Assembly (NCBI RefSeq): GCF_025685415.1 | Contig: NZ_JAGSYB010000001.1 | Coordinates: 1,550,001-1,614,000 of the forward strand | Length of the DNA stretch: 64,000 bases | Source: Terriglobus aquaticus | GTDB taxonomy: Bacteria; Acidobacteriota; Terriglobia; Terriglobales; Acidobacteriaceae | Direction: 5' to 3' | In this document: positions 36,977 to 46,900 of the stretch, in pieces | Layout: each line of letters opens with the position of its first letter | Position numbering within the stretch: the first letter of the stretch is position 1 | Program-made: the position numbers and the translations under genes | Notes under the pieces: model-generated | The model's input: only the letters and a program-made list of their open reading frames with translations | Told to the model about the DNA's origin: nothing | The model's database searches: none

Positions 36977-39900
36977 CTAGAAGATGATCTTGCCAATGAC
37001 CTGAAGTTGGCGCGATGACCCCAGATCGCCCACCGGGAAGCGCGTGGACGAAATGACACCCAGGCTCGTGGAACCCACTACAGCGGAAGTTCCCGGGTTT
37101 CCGAAGCTGGGATGGTTAAAGATGTCGAACGCATCGGCACGCAGTTGGAACTTCACCCGCTCTGTGATGGCAGTGTTCTTCTCGATAGAGAAGTCTGTAT
37201 CCGCAAATCCGGGCCCGCGCAGCGCGTTACGGGCTAGGTTGCCAAAGCCCGTCGCGGGCAGTTGGAACGTGCAGTTCGTCGCGGGCGCCGCACAGACCGA
37301 TGGCGTGAACCACTGCACCGTAGACGCAGACGTCCGTGTCTTCGTGTACTGCACAGGGGCCAGCAAGTTTGGGTGCAGCACACCTGACGTACCGGTAAAC
37401 GTCGACGAAGTGGTCACGTTTAACGGATTACCCGTCTGCCACTGCGAGATGCCCGAAAGCTGCCACCCTTCAACCAAGCGGTTGCCCTTGAAAGGCAGTT
37501 GGTAAACAGCATTGAAGGAGATGCGGTGAGTCGTGTCGAAGTCTGAAGGACCGTAGTTCAGGTATGGCCGCGTCGCATCCTGCAGCACGGTACCGCTGAG
37601 CGATCCAGTGTCCAGCGACTTTGAGTAGTTGTAGTTGAAGTTGAAGTTCAAGCCGCTGCGGAACGCCTTGCGCAAGGTGAACCACATGGCGTTGTAGTTC
37701 GACATGCCCACAGAGGACACCTGCGTGATGTTCACACCGCTGATGTTTGCGTTCGGGGAAATCGGGCTGTTCGCCGAAACGGTACGGAATGGCCGCACTC
37801 CTGCAGCGTTCGGCTGATTGATATTCAGCGGGGTCCGCAGATGCTTGCCGACAGAACCGTAATACCCGATGGACGAGGCCACGCCAAACGGCAGTTCCTG
37901 CTGCACGTTGAAGTTGAAGGTCTCGGTGTACGCATTCGACAAGTCGCGCTGCACGCCTGTGATGCCAATGCCCGAAGCACCCGCCGCATTGTAAAGACGA
38001 TTTAAGGGAATTGTCACAGTGGCGCTGCTATACGTAACGCGGTTGGCGAACGGCGGATTGCCATTCAAGCCGCTCACCACATTTGTCTCCGGCTGGTCTG
38101 CCATGAAGCCGTAGGCTCCACGCACCACCGTCTTGTTGGTCCCGAAGACGTCGTAGGCGAAGCCCAGGCGCGGCTCGTAGTTGTAGTTCTGTTTGTAGGG
38201 GCTGTTGCCATAGCCATTCGTGCCCACACGATACAGAGAGGCTGTGGTCGTATCGAATACGACCAGCCGATTGGCGCCGTCCACCGGCGCTCCGTTCCAT
38301 TCATAGCGGAAACCAAGCTCCGCGGTGAGGTTGGGTGTGATCTTCCAGGAGTCCTGTACAAAGCCGCCGACAGCGTTGACATACAGGCGGTTCGACGTCC
38401 GGGTAGGTGTAATGCTGAAACTGTTGGCGCGGCCCGTCTGAAAATTCGCGACCGTGTTAAAGCCGATGGTGCCGGTGTCCTGGGAGAAGTTCACGTTCAG
38501 GAAGCGGCGGAACTCACCACCGAACTTGATGGAGTGCTTGCCCACGGTGTACGTGGCGGTGTCTGAGAAGATGCCGAGCGTGTCGAAGCGGCCTTGCGGA
38601 AAGCCGGAAGGTCCACCGAAGTTGAGGCCCGGCCCGGTGATCGTAATCTGCGGGATGCCGTTGGGTCCGGTTGTACCGGTAGCCAGGCCTAGTGTAGTCG
38701 GGTCGGTCGTGACGTTTGGATTGAAGGCGATGGCTATGCGATTGAAGCCGAGTCGTGCCTCATTGACCAGCCGTGGCGAGAAGACGTGGGTTTCGTTCAA
38801 CGTGAGGATCTGACGCGTCGCAGCGCGATTGTCGCCGAACCCGGGCACAGAATCACCCTGCAGCGTCGGTTCAGTACGCACGTCCTTCTGCAACGCATAG
38901 AAGCCGTGCAAAGTATCGCTGGGTCCGAACGTATGGCTGATGTCGATCGTGCCCTGGTCCGTATTCACCGGGCCTGCCGCGGTGCCGATAAATCGTGCAC
39001 CCGTTGTGTCATTCGCAAGTGGGATATAGGCAAGCAGACGCTGCGCCACCGGATCAGTCACAGCCGCACGCTGCGCTGCGGTAAGGACACCACTGTTCAG
39101 CGCCAACCCCTGCGACTGCCGCAGGCCTTCATAGCTCGCAAAGAAGAACGTGTGATCGCGCCAGATGGGACCACCCAGCGCTGCGCCGAAATTGTGACGC
39201 TTTAGCGCGGGCATGCGAGTGCCGGCAGGGCTGAAGTAATTGCGCGCGTCCAGGGCTTCGTTGCGGATGTAATCGAACACTTCGCCGTGGAACGCATTCG
39301 TGCCGGAGCGCGTGCTCACGTTCACCACGGATCCCGAGGACCGGCCATACTCCGCGGAAAACGTCTGGTTGTTGATCTTAAATTCAGATGTGGTGTTGAT
39401 CGAGGGCTGGAATGTGATCTGGTTCTGCACCATGTCATTCAGGTTCACGCCGTTAATCTGGAAGTTCACGGAGTCTTCGCGATTGCCCGCGGTCACAAAC
39501 GAGTTCGCTCCCAATCCGCGGCTGGGCGAGGTCAGGCTTCCGTTCGCCGGCGCAGTCACGCCACCAGGGGTCAGCACGGTCAGGTCCAGGAAGTGGCGTC
39601 CATTCAGCGGCACCTCCTGCACCGTCACGCGGTCGATCACCTGTCCGACCGTGATGGACTCCGAATCAATCAGTGCAGCCGTGCTCTCTACCTGTACGGT
39701 TTCGCCGGACGAAGAAATCGTAAGCGGCGCATCCAGGTTGGCGTGTGCGTCCACGGCCAGCGTCAAGCGCTGCACGGTGAACGTGCCGAAACCCGTGGCC
39801 GTCACGCTCACGGAGTAGTCGCCGGGTGCCAGCGAAGGCGCTACATACTGGCCCGCTCCGTCGCTGGTGAGCGTGCGCTCTACGCCGGTACCCAAGTTGC

Positions 39901-40042
39901 GAATCACCACCTGCGCACCGGGTAGAGCGGCGCCGGAAGGATCTTTCACCGTGCCGGACAGCGTTGCGGTGGATTGTGCAAAGGTCAAAGCGGGTGCTGC
40001 CAGAACTGCTGCCAGAGCGAGGAACGGAATGCGCTGCTTCAT
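36977..40042 (-). CDS. TonB-dependent receptor, Oar-like
   Basis: The 1021-residue outer membrane protein has a signal peptide (MKQRIPFLALAAVLAAPALT, cleaved near FAQ) and a carboxypeptidase-like domain (ATLSGTVKDPSGAALPGAQVV). The plug contains EFKINNQTFSAEYGRSSGS, and the barrel ends in IGKIIF. The ATG at 40042 has AGGAGG four bases upstream. A 22-bp palindrome lies 52 bases before the start and probably controls it. The substrate is unknown; the divergent neighbour is a secreted peptidase, so a peptide or glycopeptide is as likely as a sugar. Confidence 0.93.
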   Translation of the reverse strand: MKQRIPFLALAAVLAAPALTFAQSTATLSGTVKDPSGAALPGAQVVIRNLGTGVERTLTSDGAGQYVAPSLAPGDYSVSVTATGFGTFTVQRLTLAVDAHANLDAPLTISSSGETVQVESTAALIDSESITVGQVIDRVTVQEVPLNGRHFLDLTVLTPGGVTAPANGSLTSPSRGLGANSFVTAGNREDSVNFQINGVNLNDMVQNQITFQPSINTTSEFKINNQTFSAEYGRSSGSVVNVSTRSGTNAFHGEVFDYIRNEALDARNYFSPAGTRMPALKRHNFGAALGGPIWRDHTFFFASYEGLRQSQGLALNSGVLTAAQRAAVTDPVAQRLLAYIPLANDTTGARFIGTAAGPVNTDQGTIDISHTFGPSDTLHGFYALQKDVRTEPTLQGDSVPGFGDNRAATRQILTLNETHVFSPRLVNEARLGFNRIAIAFNPNVTTDPTTLGLATGTTGPNGIPQITITGPGLNFGGPSGFPQGRFDTLGIFSDTATYTVGKHSIKFGGEFRRFLNVNFSQDTGTIGFNTVANFQTGRANSFSITPTRTSNRLYVNAVGGFVQDSWKITPNLTAELGFRYEWNGAPVDGANRLVVFDTTTASLYRVGTNGYGNSPYKQNYNYEPRLGFAYDVFGTNKTVVRGAYGFMADQPETNVVSGLNGNPPFANRVTYSSATVTIPLNRLYNAAGASGIGITGVQRDLSNAYTETFNFNVQQELPFGVASSIGYYGSVGKHLRTPLNINQPNAAGVRPFRTVSANSPISPNANISGVNITQVSSVGMSNYNAMWFTLRKAFRSGLNFNFNYNYSKSLDTGSLSGTVLQDATRPYLNYGPSDFDTTHRISFNAVYQLPFKGNRLVEGWQLSGISQWQTGNPLNVTTSSTFTGTSGVLHPNLLAPVQYTKTRTSASTVQWFTPSVCAAPATNCTFQLPATGFGNLARNALRGPGFADTDFSIEKNTAITERVKFQLRADAFDIFNHPSFGNPGTSAVVGSTSLGVISSTRFPVGDLGSSRQLQVIGKIIF

Positions 40043-40093
40043 GGTGCCTCCTGAGATCAACGAGCTTCGTGCGGGTACAGAACATCGCTGCGG

Positions 40094-40115
40094 AGTCTGG
40101 CAATGTTGCCAGACT
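40094..40115. promoter_or_regulatory. Perfect 22-bp palindrome, probable regulator binding site
   Basis: AGTCTGGCAA and TTGCCAGACT are exact reverse complements separated by TG. The symmetry continues outward with one extra T (CTGCGG / CCGCAG). It lies between the divergent TonB receptor and peptidase genes. The form CTGG...CCAG resembles sites of FadR-type GntR regulators, and one such regulator is encoded after the peptidase. Confidence 0.6.
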
Positions 40116-40300
40116 TCCGCAGTCGGAATCTGCCATGTACGTTCTTTACCGCCGGAGTCTGGACCGGGCGGGTGTTGACGCAATTGCAGCACCGTCGCCT
40201 GGAGGGGCCCAAGGCTAGGCGCGTAACGAAGTGGTTAGTGCGTAAGATATCAGATACCAACGCTACGTTCATCACACATTCATTCCGCAGGGAGATGTTC

Positions 40301-42466
40301 ATGCGCCGATTCGTCGTCACCGCCGCTCTTCTGCTGTCCACTGTTGCGGCTGCAGCCCAGGTGCATCCACCCACCGACGAGCTGCCGTGGCTGACTAATA
40401 CAGTCGCGGTCACCGGCTACGAATCCACACTCTCCGCACGGATCGCTGAAGCATTGAAAGACATGCACCCTCAGCGTGACAGCATGGGCAACGTCTCTGT
40501 GACCTTCGGCACGGGTGCACCGCACCGCCTGATTGCCACACCCATCGATGAGCCAGGCTATGTCGTCAGCCGCATCGAACCCGACGGCTACCTACGCGTC
40601 CAGCGCCTTCCGCAGGCGGGCCTGCCGCCGCATTACAACGAGATGCAGAACGCGCAGCAGATGCTGATCACTGCACGTAAGGGTGCCACCGTGCCCGGAG
40701 TGATCGCGGGGCTGTCCATCCATCTCACACCGGGACGAGCGAACGTACCTGACCCGGACGATCTGGACAATCTCTACGTGGACATCGGCGCACGTTCCGC
40801 TGCTGCCGTTGCAAGCAGCGGCGTCGATGTCCTGAGTCCTCTGGCAGCAGATCGGGCGCTGCTCCGCGTAGGCCCGCATGGGTGGGCCGGTACGGCCGTC
40901 GGCGACCGTGTGGGCGCTGCGGTCCTGTTACAACTAGCGCACGTGCTGGCCGCGAAACCCGGCACCGGTACGACCACCGTCGCGTTCGTCACACAGCAGT
41001 ACGCCGGTTCGCGCGGTCTCACGCGCATCCTGCAGAGCACTCTGCCACAAGAGTTGGTCTATGTGGGGCGCGGTCGCAAGGACGCAGCCTCCGCAAAAGC
41101 CTTACCGGCACCACTGGGCGCCGGCACCGTTCTCTTACAGGCTGCATCCGCGCCCGCCGCAGACTGGCTGGGCGATACCGCCCTGCACACGGCAAGCGCT
41201 GCCCCGTTTCTGATCCGCGGATACGGCACCGCGATGGCGCTGCCCGCGCATGCCGCACATCTCGGCGTGCCGATGCAGTATCCACTCACAGCGGGAGAAA
41301 TGGTCGATGACCGGGACCTCTCCGCACTGCTGCAGACGCTGCTGCGCTATGTCGGTGCAACGGCCTCCGTCGCTTCGCCAACACCTGCCGTCGCCATGGC
41401 GGAGCCTGCACTGCCTGCCCGGCCATCCACACCGCCTGAGCTTGCAGCGGTGCTCAAGACTCTGACGGAAACCTATGGCGTCAGCGAAGTAGAAAAGCTG
41501 CCCCGCGAAGCTGTTCAGCAACTACTGCCGCCTTGGGTAAAGCCGGAGACGGATTCTGCCGGCAACCTGATCGTTCGCTTCGGAAACGGCAACAAGCCGG
41601 CTGCCATGTTCATGGCACACACCGATGAACTTGGCTTCCGCGTGAAAGCCATCAACCCTGACGGCACACTCGATCTCGACAACAAAGGCGGAGGCTCACC
41701 GGCCTTCTTTTGGGGCCACCCCGCCCTGATTCACACCGCCGCTGGCATGCGCGGTGCAGTCGTAGCTTTGCCGGACAACTTCGATTCCAGCACCTTTCAC
41801 TTTCCTGCCGACTTCCGCGTTGCGGCGCGCCTCAATGTTGGAGCCGCAACGGCTACAGATGTCGAGGGCATGGGCATCAAAGTAGGCGACTTCGTCACCA
41901 TCCCTAAGCGACTCCGAACACTTCAGGAAGGTCGAGTGTCCGTTCGCAGCCTGGATGATCGCGTAGGATGCGCCGCCATGGTGGAGGCCGTGTGGGCCTT
42001 GGGCAAAGACTTTCACCGAGACGTGACCTTTGTGTGGTCCACACAGGAAGAACTCGGCTTGTTGGGCGCCGCAGCGTACGCCAAGTCGGCGAGCGAGCAC
42101 GGTGCGATCCCGCAAACCATCTTCGCCATCGATACCTTCGTTTCTTCAGACACACCGCTGGAGTCGCATCGCTTCGCTGAGGGCAAGCTGGGAAACGGCT
42201 TCGTCATCCGCGCGATCGACAACTCCAACATCGCACCCTGGGCTGATGTGCAGCGTGTGCAGAGCGTCGCGCAGAAGCACGGCATCCCCGTGCAGTACGG
42301 TGTGACCGGTGGCGGAAACGACGGCGCAGCCTTCGTTCGATATGGAACGACAGATGTCGCCCTGAGTTGGCCGCTGCGCTACGCGCACTCTCCAGCGGAA
42401 ACTGTGGACATGCGCGATGTGACTGCTTTGACCAACATTGTCACGGAACTCGCGAAAGAGTGGTGA
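40301..42466 (+). CDS. Duplicated M42-family aminopeptidase, exported
   Basis: The 721-residue protein has a signal peptide (RRFVVTAALLLSTVAAAAQ) and two tandem M42-like halves. The C-terminal half carries metal and catalytic motifs: AHTDELGF (His, Asp), LDDRVGC (Asp), WSTQEELGLLG (Glu pair), AIDTF and a late His in AHSPAETVD. In the N-terminal half the matching positions read ATPIDEPGY, VGDRVGA and VTQQYAGSRG, so most ligands are lost. Such peptidases trim N-terminal residues. The ATG at 40301 has AGGGAG six to seven bases upstream. An alternative ATG at 40295 is too close to it. Confidence 0.85.
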   Translation: MRRFVVTAALLLSTVAAAAQVHPPTDELPWLTNTVAVTGYESTLSARIAEALKDMHPQRDSMGNVSVTFGTGAPHRLIATPIDEPGYVVSRIEPDGYLRVQRLPQAGLPPHYNEMQNAQQMLITARKGATVPGVIAGLSIHLTPGRANVPDPDDLDNLYVDIGARSAAAVASSGVDVLSPLAADRALLRVGPHGWAGTAVGDRVGAAVLLQLAHVLAAKPGTGTTTVAFVTQQYAGSRGLTRILQSTLPQELVYVGRGRKDAASAKALPAPLGAGTVLLQAASAPAADWLGDTALHTASAAPFLIRGYGTAMALPAHAAHLGVPMQYPLTAGEMVDDRDLSALLQTLLRYVGATASVASPTPAVAMAEPALPARPSTPPELAAVLKTLTETYGVSEVEKLPREAVQQLLPPWVKPETDSAGNLIVRFGNGNKPAAMFMAHTDELGFRVKAINPDGTLDLDNKGGGSPAFFWGHPALIHTAAGMRGAVVALPDNFDSSTFHFPADFRVAARLNVGAATATDVEGMGIKVGDFVTIPKRLRTLQEGRVSVRSLDDRVGCAAMVEAVWALGKDFHRDVTFVWSTQEELGLLGAAAYAKSASEHGAIPQTIFAIDTFVSSDTPLESHRFAEGKLGNGFVIRAIDNSNIAPWADVQRVQSVAQKHGIPVQYGVTGGGNDGAAFVRYGTTDVALSWPLRYAHSPAETVDMRDVTALTNIVTELAKEW

Positions 42467-42529
42467 CCCGTCGAAGTCCGAACGCCCCTCTAGAATGGCT
42501 CACAAGACAGAAGGAGTTCGAGGTCAGCC

Positions 42530-43228
42530 TTGAAGAAATTGCAGGTATCACTCAGCCTCACGGAGCAGGCTCACGAGAGTATCAAGCACTACATCCTAGC
42601 GAAGAACCCTGGGGCGGATGTTCGCCTGACAGAGACGTTCTTTGCAGACCAGCTTGGCATCAGTAAGTCCCCAGTACGCGAGGCGCTGAACTCCCTGCAG
42701 AGCGAAGGCCTGGTTCGCATTGAGCCTCGCCGCGGCGCCTACGTTCATCGGTTCTCTGCAAAGGAAATCGGCGATTTGTACGATCTGCGCGAAGCACTGG
42801 AGTCGTTCGCGGCGATGATTGTGCCGATCACACCGGACCTTGTCAGCACGCTGCAACAGAGCGTAAAGCGCACGGAAGATCTGCTGGTCTCTGGCCACAA
42901 AGCTGCCTATATCGACGAAGACATCTTCTTCCACCAAAGCATCGTGGCTGCCACCGGAAATCTGGAACTGCTGCGGGTCCACAACAATCTTCAGGACAAG
43001 CTCTGGCTCTGTCGCTGTCAAACGTATCGCCTCACCTCGTCCGACACACCGTCCGCTCACCGCGCAATCGCCGAAGCTATCGCACGTCAGGATCGGGAGC
43101 AAGCCAAGAAGGAGACCAGCGATCACATCCGCTTCGTTCGGAGTGCTCTGCTAGAAGCCTGTCAGATGACGTCAGATGGCGAACAGGCTCAACTCACCAC
43201 ATCTCTGGAACCCGGGTCGCCGAGATAG
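42530..43228 (+). CDS. GntR-family (FadR subgroup) transcriptional regulator
   Basis: The 232-residue protein has an N-terminal winged helix (ADQLGISKSPVREALNSLQSEGLV) and an FCD effector domain whose likely metal ligands are in IDEDIFFHQSI, SAHRAI and DHIRFV. The start is TTG 42530 with GAGGT upstream; no better start is in frame. It follows the peptidase gene by 63 bases. Regulation of the nearby TonB receptor through the palindrome at 40094-40115 is plausible but inferred. Confidence 0.88.
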   Translation: MKKLQVSLSLTEQAHESIKHYILAKNPGADVRLTETFFADQLGISKSPVREALNSLQSEGLVRIEPRRGAYVHRFSAKEIGDLYDLREALESFAAMIVPITPDLVSTLQQSVKRTEDLLVSGHKAAYIDEDIFFHQSIVAATGNLELLRVHNNLQDKLWLCRCQTYRLTSSDTPSAHRAIAEAIARQDREQAKKETSDHIRFVRSALLEACQMTSDGEQAQLTTSLEPGSPR

Positions 43229-43241
43229 GTCTCCTTCCAAT

Positions 43242-43856
43242 CTACGGCTGGAAGAATTCCTCCTCCAGCATTCTCGACAGGCAGTGGTACACGGGAAGAT
43301 GCAGTTCCTGCACCTCATAGGTTTCCGCAGCGGGTACCCGCAGGCAGATGTCGCAATGCTCCTTCAGCGCCCCTCCTGAAGAGCCCGTCAACCCAATGAT
43401 CTTCAGACCGCGTGCTCGCGCCACTTTCGCGGCCTCACACACGTTGCGCGCATTTCCAGAAGTGCTGATGCCGATGAAGATGTCTCCCGGACGGCCGAGC
43501 GCCCATACCAACTGCGCATAGATCAAAGTCGGATCGACGTCGTTGGCGAAGGCCGTAGTGAAAGCGGGAAAACCGGTGAGTGGAATGCAACGGATTGCCC
43601 CTTGCAGGCGGCCCGCAATTGCCTCGTCGAGTCCAGTGCGTTCCGCCGCACTGAGAGGCCGAGTCCGACAGAAGCCTTTCAGGAGCTCCCCCGCCCAGTG
43701 CTCTGCGTCTGCTGCGCTGCCACCATTCCCTGCGATCAGCAAAACCTTGTCTGCCGCGTGTGCCTGTCGAAGCATGTCGAAGGCGTCTCGCATTGCACGG
43801 GTGAGAGCGACAAGTTCAGGCCGGCGCCGGACAAGTGTATCGAGATGCTCACTCAT
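43242..43856 (-). CDS. gmhA: SIS-domain isomerase, GmhA-like
   Basis: GmhA converts sedoheptulose 7-phosphate to heptose 7-phosphate for lipopolysaccharide core synthesis. The 204-residue protein has phosphosugar-binding motifs (GNGGSAADAEHWAGEL, ISTSGNARNV, LTGSSGGALKEHCDICL) and a C-terminal ETYEVQELHLP corresponding to the catalytic Glu-His region. Other heptose genes are not nearby, so it could serve a different phosphosugar. It converges on the GntR gene with a 13-base gap. Confidence 0.78.
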   Translation of the reverse strand: MSEHLDTLVRRRPELVALTRAMRDAFDMLRQAHAADKVLLIAGNGGSAADAEHWAGELLKGFCRTRPLSAAERTGLDEAIAGRLQGAIRCIPLTGFPAFTTAFANDVDPTLIYAQLVWALGRPGDIFIGISTSGNARNVCEAAKVARARGLKIIGLTGSSGGALKEHCDICLRVPAAETYEVQELHLPVYHCLSRMLEEEFFQP

Positions 43857-43908
43857 AATTCGCGCTCAACATTCCAGATTGCTACCGTGCACTACCGCAG
43901 CAGAAAGG

Positions 43909-43936
43909 AAAGCCGGAAGACACGTCTTCCGGCTTT
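43909..43936 (-). terminator. Intrinsic terminator of the third TonB receptor
   Basis: A 12-bp perfect stem (AAAGCCGGAAGA with TCTTCCGGCTTT) has a four-base loop. On the minus strand it ends in a T-rich tract (CTTTCCTTTCT). It is placed 16 bases after the receptor stop. Confidence 0.85.
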
Positions 43937-43951
43937 AGGAGGACCAGGCAG

Positions 43952-46900
43952 CTAGAAATTGATCTTTGCACCAAGCTGGACCACACGAGGAAGGTTGGAT
44001 TGCCCATTCGGTGTGCTCGTCGCACCGCTGAGCGTCCCAAAGGTGTTGTTTGTGGGTGTCATATCCGGTCCATTTGGAACGTAAGTGTTCGTGAAGTTGA
44101 ACGCCTCAAATCGGAACTGCGTGTTGAAGTGCTCGGTGATGTTGACACGCTTCGAGATTGACGCATTGCCAATGGGAGCGTTGGGGTTCCGGATGGAACC
44201 AATCTGAAAGGGAGCGCCACGCAGATCCAGGTTCGCGGAGTTGATTTGCTGGAAGGCGATGATGCCGCTTGAGCAGTTGCCGGTCTTGGTCCCGTTGACA
44301 TTCAAAGTGCAGGTGTTGAAGTACTGCGTCTTCGAGTGCGGGCTGCCGATGCGCGGATCTGCAACTACCAGGTAGCCGCCATTCAGTCCTGCAGGAACAC
44401 CCGACTGAATGATGTAGGACACCTGGACCTGGAAGCCGCCGATGAGCGCTTCCACCCAACGAGAATCGTTCGAGAAGAACTGGTGATGGCGGCCAAACGG
44501 CAGTTCGAACACCATCGCCGGTGTAAAACGGAAAGGCCGGTCCTGCGCTCCGATGTTCTTGAACGGCGCAGGATCCTGGGGGTTCAGGAACGCTAGTGCT
44601 TCCTGGGTCTTGGACCAGGTGAAGGCGGCGCTGATTGAAAGACCCTGGGAGTAGCGCTTCTCCCCGAAGATCTGGAGAGAGTCGTACCAGATCTTCCCAA
44701 CGGACTCCTGCCCATAGTTGATCGTCTGGAACTGCGGGAACGGAAGGAGCAACTGAGAGAGCTGCAACCGGGGAGACGTTCCCAGAGTGCTGCCCGGTAT
44801 CAGGCCAAAGAACGGATTCGGCTGGGTCTGTGAGAGATACGCGGAAGCCGAGGCAAAGCCTCCAGACGCTGCCGCATTCCGGGCCTGCGCAATCTGGGCG
44901 TTGCTCAACACATTCAGGTTGCGCGGCCCGCCCGCCTGGTTGTCATTGGTGTTGATGTGGTTGCTGCGGCTGCCTACATACCCAACATCGATCCTGATGT
45001 TGTACGGTAGCTGCTGCTGCATGCCGAAGGAAAACTGGTGGACGTAGGGGATGTACCTGTTCGGATTGTTGAAGGTGACGCTCTGACCTTGGAAGGTCGC
45101 CAAACCGAGCGAGCTTCCCGTCGGCTGCAAGACACCGGTCGCAAATGGATCGTTGAGCGGTTGCGCCGACGGGTTGTTCCCGCGTGGCCTGTAGTTGTCC
45201 GCTTGACTGCCAGCGGCCGCGTTCGTCGGGATCATCGCGGTATCCTGTGCGAAACCTTGTGCAGGACTCAACCCGGCTTCAGGCAGGTAGAACAGCCCGT
45301 AACCACCGCGGAACAGATTGTCCTTGCTCACCTGGTAGACCGCACCAATGCGTGGCTGGATATCACCAAACCGCGTGTTGTAGAAGGCGCGAGGCTGGCC
45401 GCCTACCCCGGCAAACAGCAGGCCGCCCTTCAGCGAAGCGCAAGCGGGACAGTATGACGAAGCAGAGGCCGCTGCGGCGGCGAGAGGCGAGGCCGCGTTG
45501 ACGTCGAATCCGCGATTCGCACGGTTGTGCAGTTCGTACGGCGATCCCTCAATGTCGTATCGCAGGCCGGCGTTGATCGTCAGCCGATTCGACAACTTGA
45601 AGTCGTCCTGGATGAACATCGCGTAATAACGGAAGCGGTAGCCGGTATAGGGCGTGTACTGGATGATGCCGTTGTTCGGAAAGCCCAGCAGCAACGCGGC
45701 TACGGAAGAACCATTCCCGGCTGTTTGTGCTGCCGTGGGGTTCGACTGCGTTTGCAGACGCGTGAAGTTGAACCCGCCCTGACCCAACGTATAGGACGCT
45801 CCACCATTGTTGAAGTCGACATCCCGAAGGTCAGCACCAAGATGCAGGGAGTGCCGGCCTACGACCCACTCCACACTCGGCTGGAAGCTGATGATGTTGC
45901 TGATGCCGAACCGAGGATCGCGCGATCCGATACCGGTCGAACCCAAGCCTCCAGGCAGGTTGACACCGTTCGTGTTGTCGAACCCGAGCTTGGGGAAGAC
46001 GTCGACAAAGCGCTGCGCTGCATAGTTCGAGCTGAAGCCGTATTGCGTGGGATCGACAGTTGCCGAACGCGTGCGGAGTACGGATTCGTTGTAACGGGAG
46101 TAGGCGACCCGCAGGTCCATGGTCAGCCGGGGAGTAAGCTGCGTCAACGAATCCAGAACGGCATTGTTGTTGATACGCGCCAGCGGGTCCTGGGCATCCA
46201 GCAACGGAAGCGGATAGTTGGTATTGCCCTGGTCGGTCTGGTTGCGACGACCATACGAGTAGCGCCCGTAGATGCGCTCCTTCTGTCCGAAGTTCTGATC
46301 GATGCGGATGTTGTAGTTGTTGAACCGATCGATACTCAGGTTCGCGCCGACGTTGTAGTTGTTGTTGGAAGTTGCAGTCGTAATGTTCGGTGCAGGAAAG
46401 GCCTGCGCCAACTTGAAACCGGCACCGTTGAGCCGCGCCGCCGGAATGATGTTGTTTGGAAACTGATCACGAATGCAGCAGTTCCCCCGAGCGTCAAGCC
46501 GCGTCGTATACGGATCGTAGATGTTTACGCCGGATTGCGAGAAGTCTCCGTTGCGCTCCGCCGCGGTGATCGTGCCGACAAGTCCGGGCGACGGCGTATT
46601 TTCCTTGTATCGCTCGATCCCGAACAGGAAAAACGTCTTATCCGTGCCGTTGTACACGCCAGGAATCCGCACAGGCCCGTTCACCTGCAGGCCGTATTGG
46701 TCAAGACGCGGAGCGGCCAAGAACTGCTTGGTGACAGGATCAATCGAGTAAATCGGCAGGTTGTTGAACTTGTTACCGACGTTGTTCGCGTTGAAGTTAT
46801 AGCGTTGCAGGAAGTAGTACACGTCCCCGTGGAGCTGGTTGGTTCCGCTCTTCGTGATCACGTTGAAGATGCCGCCACCGGTGCGACCGTATTGGGCGTC

